A DNA stretch of 64,000 nucleotides from Pseudomonas sp. PICF141 (GCF_002286815.1 NZ_MUNM01000044.1:1-64000), one strand, 5' to 3'. Counted from the first letter of the stretch, positions 11,217 through 20,213 are shown. Translations and numbers: made by a program. Notes: a model not told the origin generated them from the letters alone.

Positions 11217-11765
11217 TTAAAGTTCGACTTTGACCCAGCTCACAGGTTGATCCAGCCAATCGGCGAATTCGTCGATGAAGCTCTGCGTGAACCCGGCCTC
11301 GAGCCAGTTGTTGAAGATGAAACCCAGGTTGGAAAAACCGCATTCCTGCAAGAACAGAAAGCCGTTGATGTCATCTTCATGCCCGCACTCAGGGCACGTG
11401 AAATTATCGGTACGCCCCGGCATCCAGTCTTCCAGGCTTTCGAACAATGCTTCGCCGATCTCCTTGCGGCACTCGGCGCAGCCGGCTTCTTCGAGAAACC
11501 CCTTGGCCGGTGTGTAGATGCAGCGCTTGGTGATGATTTCCAGGCCATTGACCGGCTCGCCGAACGGCAGCGCGTCAGGGTGCAAAACTACCGCGCGGGC
11601 ACCGTCGGCGATGGCGTGGGCCATGCGATTGCCGGTGCGGCCACAGGTGGTCAGTTCTTCTTTAATGATGTTCTTGCGCACCAGCCAACGCACGACCGCC
11701 CGGGCCCGGGGTTCATGCACCGGCAGGGTGGAGATTTTCGGGACGATGATGCTTTGCGAGTTCAT
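11217..11765 (-). CDS. Conserved hypothetical protein with zinc-ribbon cysteines
   Basis: A 182-residue protein I cannot assign to a known function. It has two cysteine pairs, CAEC and CPECGHED, about 25 residues apart in the middle, which look like a zinc ribbon. The C-terminal region (SNLGFIFNNWLEAGF...WLDQPVSW) is acidic and aromatic. No signal peptide or membrane segment is visible, so it is probably cytoplasmic. It is monocistronic, flanked by REPINs on both sides, with TauE upstream. Codon use looks native, so it is likely a Pseudomonas core gene. Confidence 0.75.
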   Translation of the reverse strand: MNSQSIIVPKISTLPVHEPRARAVVRWLVRKNIIKEELTTCGRTGNRMAHAIADGARAVVLHPDALPFGEPVNGLEIITKRCIYTPAKGFLEEAGCAECRKEIGEALFESLEDWMPGRTDNFTCPECGHEDDINGFLFLQECGFSNLGFIFNNWLEAGFTQSFIDEFADWLDQPVSWVKVEL

Positions 11766-11820
11766 GGTGCAAGCCTACTGCGTCAAATGGATATTTCTGC
11801 GGTGTGTCGGATGACGCCTT

Positions 11821-11895
11821 CGCGGGCAAGCCTCGCTCCTACAGGGAAATTTATGGAACAACACCAATCCCTTGTAGGAGCGAGGCTTGCCCGCG
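11821..11895. repeat. REPIN-type inverted repeat
   Basis: Arms CGCGGGCAAGCCTCGCTCCT... at 11821-11847 and its inverted copy at 11868-11895 surround a 20-base centre. It lies between two minus-strand genes. Confidence 0.92.
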
Positions 11896-11939
11896 ATAAC
11901 GCCAAGGCGGCCGGCAGCTTAATCCCTGACGAAATCCGG

Positions 11940-12707
11940 TCAAGTACTCAAGTAGCGCCCGATCAAGGCAATCCCGCTGGCCAGCACCAGCCAGGTCACC
12001 AGCCGCACGAATGTCTCGCGGGACAATTTCATGGTCAACCGCCGGCCGATCCACAAGCCCAGCGCCATCGCCGGCAACAAACACAGCGCCAATACCAACA
12101 AGGGTAGCTCGGCATACACACCGGCGATGGCAAACAGGCTCAAACGCACCACGGTGCTGCAACTGATCAGCGCACTCTGAGTCGCCCGGGCCGCGTCCTT
12201 GGGCAGCCGACTGTTCAGATAGATTGCATATAAGAAGCCGCCACTGCCAAACAGCGCCCCGAACATCCCGCCCACCGTGCCCATCGGCATTGCCCACCCG
12301 GCGGACAATTGCGCCGGACGGGTTTTAATCCACAAGCTGTAAATTGCATAAGTGCTGATAAACAACCCCATCAGCAGCAGCAAAACATCGGACTTCAGGT
12401 TCAGCAGAAAAATCACCCCCAACGTGCAGCCCACCGCCATGCACGGCAGCAGTCGCAGTAATTCGGGCCGCGCCACATCCCGCCGCGAGGGCAGCAGATT
12501 GCCGAATGCGGCGACGAAATCCAGCAACACCAGCAGCGGCACAATTTTCGACAGCGGCATGAACAGGATCAGAATCGGCCCTGCCACCAGCGCGGTACCA
12601 AAACCAGCAATGCCGAACACGATGTAGGCCAGCGCAACGCCCAGCCCAATCACCAGCCAATCCATCGCAACCCACGGCCATTGGTTTAACAACTCCAGCA
12701 CATTCAT
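11940..12707 (-). CDS. TauE/SafE-family membrane permease
   Basis: This 255-residue protein is almost wholly hydrophobic, with about eight predicted membrane segments and the glycine-rich GFGTALVAGPIL and GGMFGALFGSGGFLYAIYL motifs of the TauE/SafE (DUF81) family. Family members export sulfite, sulfoacetate or other small organic anions; the substrate here is unknown. ATG 12707 follows GGAAG at 8 bases; a GTG two codons earlier is too close to that site. It is divergent from the LysR gene at 12809, which may regulate it. Confidence 0.85.
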   Translation of the reverse strand: MNVLELLNQWPWVAMDWLVIGLGVALAYIVFGIAGFGTALVAGPILILFMPLSKIVPLLVLLDFVAAFGNLLPSRRDVARPELLRLLPCMAVGCTLGVIFLLNLKSDVLLLLMGLFISTYAIYSLWIKTRPAQLSAGWAMPMGTVGGMFGALFGSGGFLYAIYLNSRLPKDAARATQSALISCSTVVRLSLFAIAGVYAELPLLVLALCLLPAMALGLWIGRRLTMKLSRETFVRLVTWLVLASGIALIGRYLST

Positions 12708-12808
12708 CGACACCGCTTCCTATTTATTCCCGCGATGACTTTAGCCAGCGCCGAGCGTTGCGACTAATATCTTCAACGTCGACCACCCATCTCGAAAAGG
12801 CATACCTG

Positions 12809-13705
12809 GTGCTTTCAACTCGCCAATTGCGTTACTTCGTGGAAATCGCCGAGAGCGGCAGCTTCAGCGCGGCAGCCGAACGACTGTTTATTGCGCAATC
12901 GGCCTTGAGCCGGCAGATCAAAGACATGGAAACCCGACTGCAAACGCCGCTGTTCGAACGCACCGCGCGCCAGCCCCGTTTGACGGCGGCGGGTGAAGCC
13001 TTTTTGCCACGGGCGAGAAACCTGCTGAATGAACTGAGCAAGGCTAGCGAGATGGCCACCCAGGTGGGCAGCGGTCAACTCGGCGTGTTGCGTCTGAGTC
13101 ACTCCAGCACGGTGCCCATGAGCGGTCGGCTGCTGCGAGGCATCAGTGACTATCTGGATCGGCACGCCGGTGTGTCGATGGACATCGTCAAGCTGTCCTC
13201 CGAGGCGCAACTGGAAGAGCTGGCCGAAGGTCGTCTCGATGTCGGTATGTTGCGCCTGCCGGTGTTGCGCCAGCGTGAAGGCGTGCAGATTGTTCCGCTG
13301 TACCGCGAGCGTCTGTTGCTGGCGGTGCCGCCGAATCATCGGCTGGCTGTGGATAAGTCCGCCCGAGGCATCGATCTGGCGCAGTTGAAGAATGAGGCGT
13401 TTATTTCCATCCCTCATCCACAGCGTGGCGGTTTGAGCTATCTGTCTGCCGAGTTGTGCATGCGCCAAGGATTCTTTCCTCAGGCGGCTCGAGTGGTGTC
13501 ACGCAAAACCACGCAACTGCAATTGATCCAGGCCGGGTTCGGCATCGCACTGTTACCGGAATCGATGCAGGACATCGCACCGTCGGATATCCACTTTCTG
13601 CCCCTGGCCGACACGGATTGCCACAGCACCGTCGCCCTCGCCTGCCGGCAAAACCCCACGGCGCTGGTCCAGCAATTTGTCGAACACTTCACCCGATCGG
13701 CGTAG
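12809..13705 (+). CDS. LysR-family transcriptional regulator
   Basis: This 298-residue regulator starts at GTG 12809 after AAGG. Its N-terminus, LSTRQLRYFVEIAESGSFSA, is the LysR helix-turn-helix, followed by AAERLFIAQSALSRQIKDME and an effector-binding domain of the CatM/BenM class (GRLDVGMLRLPV, AGFGIALLPESM). It is divergent from the TauE permease with about 100 bases between, the usual place for a LysR operator, so it probably controls that gene. Its TAG stop is supplied by the REP sequence at 13702. Confidence 0.9.
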   Translation: MLSTRQLRYFVEIAESGSFSAAAERLFIAQSALSRQIKDMETRLQTPLFERTARQPRLTAAGEAFLPRARNLLNELSKASEMATQVGSGQLGVLRLSHSSTVPMSGRLLRGISDYLDRHAGVSMDIVKLSSEAQLEELAEGRLDVGMLRLPVLRQREGVQIVPLYRERLLLAVPPNHRLAVDKSARGIDLAQLKNEAFISIPHPQRGGLSYLSAELCMRQGFFPQAARVVSRKTTQLQLIQAGFGIALLPESMQDIAPSDIHFLPLADTDCHSTVALACRQNPTALVQQFVEHFTRSA

Positions 13706-13797
13706 GAGCTGCCGAAGGCTGCGATCCTTTCATCTTCAGCAATTTCAGCCTCGCCGAAAATCAAGATCAAAAGATCGCAGCCTGCGGCAGCTCCTAC
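13702..13797. repeat. REPIN of the CTGCCGCAGGCTGCGATC type
   Basis: Left arm GTAGGAGCTGCCGAAGGCTG... at 13702-13726 and inverted right arm at 13773-13797, with AGATCAAAAGATC-like sequence inside. It overlaps the stop codon of the LysR gene. Confidence 0.92.
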
Positions 13798-13834
13798 AGG
13801 GGGATCGTGCATTGCGCAGGAGATTGCCTTTATC

Positions 13835-15223
13835 ATGCGCCCCATGATTAAAGATCCCTTTGCAAGACTCGGCCTGGACCGGGAAGTCCTGACTGTCAGC
13901 CAGCTCAACGGCCGTGCGCGGGTGTTGCTCGAAGACGTGTTCAGCAACATCTGGGTCGAAGGCGAAATCTCCAACCTCGCTCGCCCGGCGTCCGGCCATG
14001 TGTATTTCACCCTCAAGGACAGCGGCGCCCAAGTGCGTTGCGCGCTGTTTCGGCAGAATGCCGCACGGGTTCGCCAGGCGCTGAAGGACGGTCTGGCGGT
14101 CAAGGTTCGCGGCAAGGTTTCGCTGTTTGAAGGTCGTGGCGACTATCAACTGATTCTCGACACCGTGGAGCCGGCCGGTGACGGTGCCCTGCGTTTGGCC
14201 TTCGACGCGCTGAAGGAAAAGCTCAGCGCCGAAGGCCTGTTCAGTGCCGAGCGCAAAGTGCCGCTGCCGGCGCACCCGCAACGCATTGGCATCATCAGCT
14301 CGCCCACCGGCGCGGTGATCCGCGACATTATCAGTGTGTTCCGCCGCCGCGCGCCGCAGATCCAACTGACGCTGATCCCCACCGCCGTGCAAGGCCGCGA
14401 AGCCACTGCGCAGATTGTGCGTGCACTGAAACTGGCGGACGCCCGTGGTTTCGACGCGTTGATCCTGGCCCGAGGCGGAGGTTCGCTGGAAGACCTCTGG
14501 TGTTTCAACGAAGAAGCCGTGGCCCGCGCGGTGGATGCCTGCGTGACGCCGATTGTCAGCGCCGTCGGCCACGAAACTGACGTGTCGATCAGTGACTTTG
14601 TCGCCGATGTCCGCGCCCCTACCCCCTCCGCCGCAGCCGAGCTGCTGGCGCCGGATTCCAGTGATCTGGTTCGACGCATCGAAAGCCTGCATCGGCGCCT
14701 GGTGATGCGCATCCGCGATCGCTTGATGCGCGATCGTATGCGTCTGGAAGGCATGACCCGGCGCCTGCGCCATCCCGGTGAACGACTGCGTCAGCAAGCA
14801 CAGCGCCTGGATGATCTGGACATGCGCCTGCGTCGCGCGTTCGAACGCAGCCTCAATACCCGTCGCGAACGCTTGATCCGCCTGGAAACACGCCTCGCCG
14901 GTCAACATCCGGGGCGTCAATTGGCGATGCTTCGCCAGCGCCTCGACAGCCTCGCCGAACGACTGCCCCGGGCCATGCGCGAAGGGCTGAAATCCCGCCG
15001 CCTGCAACTGCAAAGCCAGATGCAGACGTTGCACGTGGTCAGCCCGTTGGCGACCCTCGCCCGTGGCTACAGCATTCTGCTGGACGAGCGCGGCAATGCG
15101 ATTCGCAACGCCGCCCAGACCCATACCGGTCAGCGCCTGAAAGCCAAACTGGGTGAAGGCGAGCTGCAAGTACGCGTCGAAGACAATCACCTGACGCCTG
15201 TCACCCTTTCTTTACTGGATTGA
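13835..15223 (+). CDS. xseA: Exodeoxyribonuclease VII large subunit
   Basis: This 462-residue protein is the catalytic subunit that, with XseB, degrades single-stranded DNA to oligonucleotides. It has an N-terminal OB fold (VWVEGEIS-like NIWVEGEISNLARPASGHVY), the exonuclease domain with RIGIISSPTGAVIRDI, DALILARGGGSLEDLW and AVGHETDVSISDFVAD, and a long basic coiled-coil tail (about 270-420). AGGAG lies 12 bases before the ATG; a second ATG three codons on is possible. xseB is not next to it. The M23 gene follows after 3 bases. Confidence 0.96.
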   Translation: MRPMIKDPFARLGLDREVLTVSQLNGRARVLLEDVFSNIWVEGEISNLARPASGHVYFTLKDSGAQVRCALFRQNAARVRQALKDGLAVKVRGKVSLFEGRGDYQLILDTVEPAGDGALRLAFDALKEKLSAEGLFSAERKVPLPAHPQRIGIISSPTGAVIRDIISVFRRRAPQIQLTLIPTAVQGREATAQIVRALKLADARGFDALILARGGGSLEDLWCFNEEAVARAVDACVTPIVSAVGHETDVSISDFVADVRAPTPSAAAELLAPDSSDLVRRIESLHRRLVMRIRDRLMRDRMRLEGMTRRLRHPGERLRQQAQRLDDLDMRLRRAFERSLNTRRERLIRLETRLAGQHPGRQLAMLRQRLDSLAERLPRAMREGLKSRRLQLQSQMQTLHVVSPLATLARGYSILLDERGNAIRNAAQTHTGQRLKAKLGEGELQVRVEDNHLTPVTLSLLD

Positions 15224-15226
15224 TCC

Positions 15227-16048
15227 ATGCCGCGTTTTTTTGCTCCCTTGCTGTTGCTGTGCCTGACCTTCAATGCCCATGCCGACAGCTACATCACCCG
15301 CCTGTTGAACAAACCGGTGCCGGGCGGTGTAGCCGTCGTGGACCTGGGTACTTCGGCACAAGCACCGAAGGCCATGTATCAGGGCAAACCGGTGCTGGTG
15401 GTCAAGGAACAGAACAACTGGCTGGCCATTGTCGGCGTGCCGTTGACGGTCAAGCCGGGAGCCCAATCGATCAGCAGCGGCGCACGCAACCTGAGTTTCA
15501 CTGTCGGCAGCAAGAAATACCCGGAACAGCGCATCACCCTGAAAAATACCCAGCAGGTCAATCCGGACCCGGAGAATCTCAAGCGCATCGAGCGTGAACT
15601 GGCCGAGCAGATTGCCGCCTATCGCACCTTCAGTCCAAACACTCCGAGCAATCTGCTGCTCGATAAACCGGTCAATGGGCCGCTGTCGAGCAAGTTCGGT
15701 GTGCGCCGCTTCTTTAACGGTGAAGAGCGCAATCCCCATTCAGGCCTGGATTTCGCGGTGGGCGCTGGCACGCCGATCAAGACCCCGGCCGCCGGCAAGG
15801 TGATTTTGATCGGCAATTACTTTTTCAATGGCAATACGGTATTCGTCGACCACGGCCAGGGCTTCATCAGCATGTTCTGTCACATGTCGAAGATCGATGT
15901 GAAGGTCGGCCAGCAACTGGCGCGCGGTGGAGTGGTTGGCAAGGTCGGTGCGACTGGCCGGGCGACCGGCCCGCATATGCACTGGAACGTCAGCCTGAAT
16001 GATGCCCGGGTGGATCCGGCGATTTTCATTGGCGCGTTTCAGCCCTGA
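15227..16048 (+). CDS. M23-family metallopeptidase, exported
   Basis: This 273-residue protein has a Sec signal peptide (hydrophobic core to about residue 19, ending A-H-A) and a C-terminal LytM/M23 domain. Zinc ligands are visible as HSGLD (H171, D175) and HMH (H250-H252). A beta-rich N-terminal domain precedes it. Family members are periplasmic endopeptidases that cut peptidoglycan crosslinks, or degenerate activators; because the ligands are intact, this one is probably active. It starts 3 bases after the xseA stop, so it is likely co-transcribed. Confidence 0.9.
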   Translation: MPRFFAPLLLLCLTFNAHADSYITRLLNKPVPGGVAVVDLGTSAQAPKAMYQGKPVLVVKEQNNWLAIVGVPLTVKPGAQSISSGARNLSFTVGSKKYPEQRITLKNTQQVNPDPENLKRIERELAEQIAAYRTFSPNTPSNLLLDKPVNGPLSSKFGVRRFFNGEERNPHSGLDFAVGAGTPIKTPAAGKVILIGNYFFNGNTVFVDHGQGFISMFCHMSKIDVKVGQQLARGGVVGKVGATGRATGPHMHWNVSLNDARVDPAIFIGAFQP

Positions 16049-16070
16049 AGTATTGTGAGGCCAATGGCCT

Positions 16071-16148
16071 CATCGCCAGCAGGCTGGCTCCCACATTGGA
16101 CCGTGTTCACAACACAACGCCCCTGTGGGAGCTAGCCTGCTAGCGATG
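16071..16148. repeat. REPIN of the CAGGCTGGCTCCCACA type
   Basis: Arms CATCGCCAGCAGGCTGGCTC... (16071-16095) and inverted GAGCTAGCCTGCTAGCGATG (ending 16148). A variant core relative to the other repeats. Confidence 0.88.
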
Positions 16149-16334
16149 ACGTACTCCCAGACACTGAAATATCTCGACCGGCGCAATTGCGCACCTATCA
16201 AACCCCACGCAAAAATCACAACGATCGGTCGAATAAAACACAATAAAATCGCGCAAACCTGCGCTTTTCGAGTATTCCTCTCAATTTTTTTCGACTGCTT
16301 GCCATCCTTTCCCCCCGCGGTTAGGGTTGAAGGC

Positions 16335-16412
16335 ATGAAAACCTCTCACACCCTCATTCAGCTTCGCCAGCACCGCAGTCTGTGCCTTGTCAGCGCACGA
16401 CTGCCAGGTTGA
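16335..16412 (+). CDS. Candidate leuA leader peptide (25 residues)
   Basis: A short frame with an AGGG site 8 bases before its ATG lies in the 452-base gap upstream of leuA. It encodes 25 residues, of which five are leucine (positions 7, 10, 16, 18, 23), clustered in RSLCLVSARL; two of the five use CTT, which is uncommon in GC-rich Pseudomonas. It ends 88 bases before leuA. Hairpins overlap and follow it (next entry). The pattern suggests a ribosome-sensed attenuator, although there is no unbroken run of leucine codons. I infer this from layout and did not match it to a described leader. Confidence 0.5.
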   Translation: MKTSHTLIQLRQHRSLCLVSARLPG

Positions 16413-16422
16413 ATCGCGGTGC
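16370..16422 (+). promoter_or_regulatory. Mutually exclusive hairpins over the leuA leader
   Basis: Hairpin 1: GCAGTCTGTGC (16375-16385) pairs with GCACGACTGC (16395-16404), leaving one bulged base and a 9-base loop. Alternative pairing: GCACCGC (16370-16376) pairs with GCGGTGC (16416-16422) and would clash with hairpin 1 at 16375-16376. No classical terminator with a T-run directly behind it was found; a weak GGCCG stem with a T-rich loop lies near 16472-16489. Confidence 0.45.
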
Positions 16423-16500
16423 CTCGTCTTACGCTTTATCCCAATTTTTTGATCCACCGGCAGGCCGCCTTTTTTCGGCCCACACAATAAGGATTCCCCG

Positions 16501-18180
16501 ATGAGCATGCTCAAAGACCCGTCTTCGAAATACCGCGCGTTCCCGACCATCGATATCCCGGACCGCACCTGGCCATCGAAGACCATCACCGCCGCGCCGA
16601 TCTGGTGCAGCTCGGACCTTCGTGACGGCAACCAGTCGTTGATCGAGCCGATGGACGCGGTCAAGAAGCTGCGTTTCTGGAAAACCCTGGTGCAAGTCGG
16701 CGTGAAAGAAATCGAAGCCTCGTTCCCGGCCGCTTCGCAAACCGACTTCGACTTCGTGCGTACGCTGATCGAAGACGGCCACATCCCGGACGACACCACC
16801 ATCCAGGTGCTGACCCAGGGTCGTGAAGACTTGATCGCGCGCACCTTCGAATCCCTGCGCGGTGCCAAGAAAGCCATCGTTCACCTGTACAACGCGACCT
16901 CCCCTTCCTTCCGCCGCATTGTCTTCAATCAGGACAAGGACGGGATCAAGGCCATCGCCGTAAACGCCGCCAAGCTGTTCGTCAAATATGCCGCCCAGCA
17001 GCCGGAAACCCAGTGGACTTTCGAGTACTCGCCAGAAACCTTCAGCGCCACCGAACTGGAATTCGCCAAGGAAGTCTGCGACGCGGTGATCGAGGTGTGG
17101 AACCCGACGCCTGAGCACAAAGTGATCCTCAACCTGCCTGCCACTGTTGAATGCGCCACCCCGAACATCTATGCCGACCAGATCGAATGGTTCGGTCGCC
17201 ACATCAACCGTCGTGACAGCGTGATCATCAGCCTGCATACCCACAACGACCGTGGCACTGGCGTGGCCGCCACCGAGCTGGGCCTGATGGCCGGTGCCGA
17301 CCGTGTCGAAGGTTGCCTGTTCGGCAACGGCGAGCGTACCGGTAACGTCGACCTGGTGACCGTGGCCCTGAATCTGTACACCCAGGGCGTAAACCCTGAG
17401 CTGGACTTCTCCGATATCGACGGCGTGCGCAAAGTCGTTGAAGAGTGCAACCAGATCCAGGTGCACCCACGTCACCCGTATGTCGGCGACCTGGTTCACA
17501 CCGCGTTTTCCGGCTCGCACCAGGATGCGATCCGCAAGGGCTTCGCCCAGCAGCAACCGGACGCCCTGTGGGAAGTGCCGTACCTGCCGATTGACCCGGC
17601 CGACATCGGCCGCAGCTACGAAGCGGTGATTCGCGTCAACAGCCAGTCGGGCAAGGGCGGTATCGCTTACCTGCTGGAACAGGAATACGGCATCAACTTG
17701 CCGCGCCGCATGCAGATCGAGTTCAGCCAGGTCGTGCAGCGTGAAACCGATCGTCTGGGCCTGGAAATGACAGCCCAGCAGATCCACGCCTTGCTGCACA
17801 GCGAGTACTTGCAGGCCAACACGCCGTATGCGCTGGTCAGCCATCGCTTGCAGGAAGAAAACGGTCACAGCGCCGTGGAAGTGGAAGTCTCCAGCAAAGG
17901 CCAGGGCGAAACCAACCTGCATTGGCGCGGCAAGGGCAACGGTGCTCTGGAAGCGCTGGTGGCCGGTCTGCCGATTCCGGTGGAAATCATGGACTACAAC
18001 GAACATGCCATCGGCGCGGGCACCAATGCCAAGGCTGCGGCCTACATTGAACTGCGCGTAAACGGTGAACGTGCGGTGCACGGCGTCGGCATCGACGAGA
18101 ACATCACCACCGCCAGCTTCAAGGCCCTGTTCAGCGCGCTGAATCGCTCCTTGAGCCAGCCGGAAGCGAAAGCGGCGTAA
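16501..18180 (+). CDS. leuA: 2-isopropylmalate synthase
   Basis: This 559-residue enzyme condenses acetyl-CoA with 2-oxoisovalerate, the first committed step of leucine synthesis. The TIM-barrel domain carries [13 protein letters not shown] with the metal and catalytic residues, [11 protein letters not shown] (metal-binding histidines) and [15 protein letters not shown]. The C-terminal LeuA regulatory domain (about 430-550) binds leucine for feedback control. It belongs to the longer (about 560 residue) LeuA type found in Pseudomonas and actinobacteria, unlike the 523-residue E. coli type. AAGGA lies 7 bases before the ATG. A strong terminator follows. Confidence 0.97.
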   Translation: MSMLKDPSSKYRAFPTIDIPDRTWPSKTITAAPIWCSSDLRDGNQSLIEPMDAVKKLRFWKTLVQVGVKEIEASFPAASQTDFDFVRTLIEDGHIPDDTTIQVLTQGREDLIARTFESLRGAKKAIVHLYNATSPSFRRIVFNQDKDGIKAIAVNAAKLFVKYAAQQPETQWTFEYSPETFSATELEFAKEVCDAVIEVWNPTPEHKVILNLPATVECATPNIYADQIEWFGRHINRRDSVIISLHTHNDRGTGVAATELGLMAGADRVEGCLFGNGERTGNVDLVTVALNLYTQGVNPELDFSDIDGVRKVVEECNQIQVHPRHPYVGDLVHTAFSGSHQDAIRKGFAQQQPDALWEVPYLPIDPADIGRSYEAVIRVNSQSGKGGIAYLLEQEYGINLPRRMQIEFSQVVQRETDRLGLEMTAQQIHALLHSEYLQANTPYALVSHRLQEENGHSAVEVEVSSKGQGETNLHWRGKGNGALEALVAGLPIPVEIMDYNEHAIGAGTNAKAAAYIELRVNGERAVHGVGIDENITTASFKALFSALNRSLSQPEAKAA

Positions 18181-18199
18181 GGCTGCGCTGCAATGCAAA

Positions 18200-18230
18200 A
18201 GGCCCCGGGGTGAGAACCTCGGGGCCTTTT
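18200..18230 (+). terminator. leuA terminator
   Basis: AGGCCCCG (18200-18207) pairs with CGGGGCCT (18220-18227), extended by GGT/ACC around a GAGA loop, and is followed by a T-run. Confidence 0.93.
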
Positions 18231-18239
18231 TGTTGATCG

Positions 18240-18260
18240 TTCCCACGCTCTGCGTGGGAA
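18240..18260. repeat. Short palindromic repeat TTCCCACGC-TCT-GCGTGGGAA
   Basis: A perfect 9-base stem with a 3-base loop, right after the leuA terminator and before the convergent omega-amidase gene. I know it as a frequent short dispersed palindrome in Pseudomonas intergenic regions. Confidence 0.75.
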
Positions 18261-18267
18261 TGATCGG

Positions 18268-19059
18268 TTACGTGAACTCAAAGGTATCTGCATCCAGATT
18301 CGCCGGAAACCGCGTGCGATAAGCCTCCAGTTCCGCCGCGTCCAGAACGACCTTGAATACCCCATCGGCATTGCCAGCACTGAGCAACGTCTCACCCTGA
18401 AAATCCAGCACCTGACTGTCACCGCTATACGCAAAGCCTTTGCCATCGGTACCGATACGGTTCACCGCCGCCACATAGCAGAGGTTTTCGATCGCCCGTG
18501 CCGGCAGTAGACGGTTCCAGTGCTGGCGCCGGGCGCCCGGCCAATTGGCGGTGTACAGCAACAAGTCGGTGTCTTGAGGGTCGCGGCTCCAGACCGGGAA
18601 ACGCAGGTCGTAGCAAATCAGCGGCCGCACTCGCCAGCCCTTCAATTCGAACTGCACCTGACGCTCGCCCGGGGTGAAATGGTTGTGCTCGCCCGCCATG
18701 CGGAACAGGTGACGTTTGTCGTAATGCCACACCTCCCCGTCCGGTCGCGCCCATAACAGACGATTGCGATGACTGCCGTCAGCCACCTGGACGATGATGC
18801 TGCCGGTGATCACCGCGTCCAGCTTCGCCGCCTGAACCCGCAGCCATTTACTGGTGGGGCCATTTTCCGGCTCGGCAAGGGTTTCCGATTCCATGGAGAA
18901 ACCGGTGGTGAACATTTCCGGCAGGATGATCAAGTCAGCGCCGCGAGCCTGTTCCAGCAAAGGCTCGAAATGCTGCAGATTGGCCACACGATCATGCCAG
19001 GCCAGGGTCGTCTGGATCAGCGCGACATTCAGATTGGGCAAAGCACTCAGATCACGCAT
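18268..19059 (-). CDS. yafV: Nitrilase-superfamily omega-amidase (YafV type)
   Basis: This 263-residue cytoplasmic amidase has the nitrilase triad: E48 (ILPEMFTTGF), K115 (YDKRHLF) and C149 (LICYDLRFPVWSRD). The FTTGF and CYDLRFPVW contexts match YafV/NIT2 omega-amidases, which hydrolyse 2-oxoglutaramate and 2-oxosuccinamate. Its start overlaps the aminotransferase stop by 13 bases, so the pair is translationally coupled. Together they would complete the glutamine-transaminase pathway: the aminotransferase makes 2-oxoglutaramate and this enzyme makes the step irreversible. Confidence 0.88.
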   Translation of the reverse strand: MRDLSALPNLNVALIQTTLAWHDRVANLQHFEPLLEQARGADLIILPEMFTTGFSMESETLAEPENGPTSKWLRVQAAKLDAVITGSIIVQVADGSHRNRLLWARPDGEVWHYDKRHLFRMAGEHNHFTPGERQVQFELKGWRVRPLICYDLRFPVWSRDPQDTDLLLYTANWPGARRQHWNRLLPARAIENLCYVAAVNRIGTDGKGFAYSGDSQVLDFQGETLLSAGNADGVFKVVLDAAELEAYRTRFPANLDADTFEFT

Positions 19060-20195
19060 AGTTTTTCCCCTGCTTCACGCAGAGTCTCCTCGCGTTTGGC
19101 AAAGCACAGGCGCACCAGGCGCTGGCCTTCGGGTGGCGTCTGGTAGAACACCGAAATCGGAATACTCGCGACGCCATGTTCGCGGGTCATCCACAGCGCC
19201 ATCTCGACGTCATTAAGGTCCGGGCGAATCTGCGAGTAATCGACCAGCTGGAAGTACGTACCGGCCACGCGGGTGAAACTGAAGCGCGACGGCGCCAGCA
19301 AATCGCAGAACAGATCGCGCTTGGCCTGATAGAAGCCCGGCAACGTTTCGACGTGTTCCGGGTGCTCGGCCATGTAATCGGCCAACGCGTATTGCAACGG
19401 CGTCACGCCGCAGAAACTGACGTATTGATGAACCTTACGCAGCTCCGCTGTGAGGGCCGGCGGCGCGACCACGTAGCCGGTTTTCCAGCCTGTGACGTGA
19501 TAGGTCTTGCCGAAGGAGCTGACCACGAAAGCACGCTGATACAGCTCTTCGTGATTCAACACGCTGACATGGGGCACACCATCGAACACCAGGTGTTCGT
19601 AGACCTCGTCACTGATGACATAAATGTCGCGGTCGCGAATCAACGCCGCCAGCTGATCCAGCTCGGCACGACTGATCAGCGCGCCGCTTGGGTTATGCGG
19701 GGTGTTGAGGATGATCATCCGCGTGCGCGGTGTAATGGCTTCACCGAGCTTCTGAAAGTCGATGGCGAAATCATTCAGGCCCAACGGCACATGAACGCAA
19801 CGACCACCGGCCAGTTCAACCGAGGGCTCATAACTGTCATAGGCCGGATCGAACACAATCACTTCGTCGCCGCCGTGGATAACGGCTTGAATAGCGCAGA
19901 AGATCGCCTGGGTTGCGCCGGGAGTGACTGTCACTTCATGGTCGACATCCACATTGACGCCGTAGCTGCGGGCGATCTTCGCCGCAATCTGCTGACGCAA
20001 TGCCGCAAGCCCGGTCATCGGCGAATACTGGTTGTGGCCATTGGCGATATGCCGACCAACTGCATCGCACAGGGCCTGCGGGGCATCGAAGTCGGGGAAA
20101 CCCTGGGACAGGTTCAACGCCCCGGTTTGCGCCGCAAGCTGAGACATCTGAGTGAAGATAGTGATGCCGACATTCGGCAGCTTACTGGTGATCAT
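19047..20195 (-). CDS. ybdL: PLP-dependent methionine/glutamine aminotransferase (YbdL type)
   Basis: This 382-residue class I aminotransferase has the Schiff-base lysine K230 (SSFGKTYHVTGWKTGY), NTPHNPSGA at about 164-172 and SDEVYEHLVF at about 195. It resembles YbdL/kynurenine aminotransferase-like enzymes that use methionine or glutamine as amino donor. The start MITSKLPNVGITIF is the family N-terminus; a further upstream start would add nine unsupported residues. It precedes and overlaps yafV, consistent with methionine salvage through glutamine transamination. Confidence 0.87.
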   Translation of the reverse strand: MITSKLPNVGITIFTQMSQLAAQTGALNLSQGFPDFDAPQALCDAVGRHIANGHNQYSPMTGLAALRQQIAAKIARSYGVNVDVDHEVTVTPGATQAIFCAIQAVIHGGDEVIVFDPAYDSYEPSVELAGGRCVHVPLGLNDFAIDFQKLGEAITPRTRMIILNTPHNPSGALISRAELDQLAALIRDRDIYVISDEVYEHLVFDGVPHVSVLNHEELYQRAFVVSSFGKTYHVTGWKTGYVVAPPALTAELRKVHQYVSFCGVTPLQYALADYMAEHPEHVETLPGFYQAKRDLFCDLLAPSRFSFTRVAGTYFQLVDYSQIRPDLNDVEMALWMTREHGVASIPISVFYQTPPEGQRLVRLCFAKREETLREAGEKLCVI

Positions 20196-20213
20196 CGGTG
20201 AGCCCCTGCAGGT

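Noticed and set aside
16472..16489. GGCCG stem with T-rich loop before leuA as a terminator
   Set aside because: Only five pairs with the T-run inside the loop and not after the stem; not counted as a terminator.
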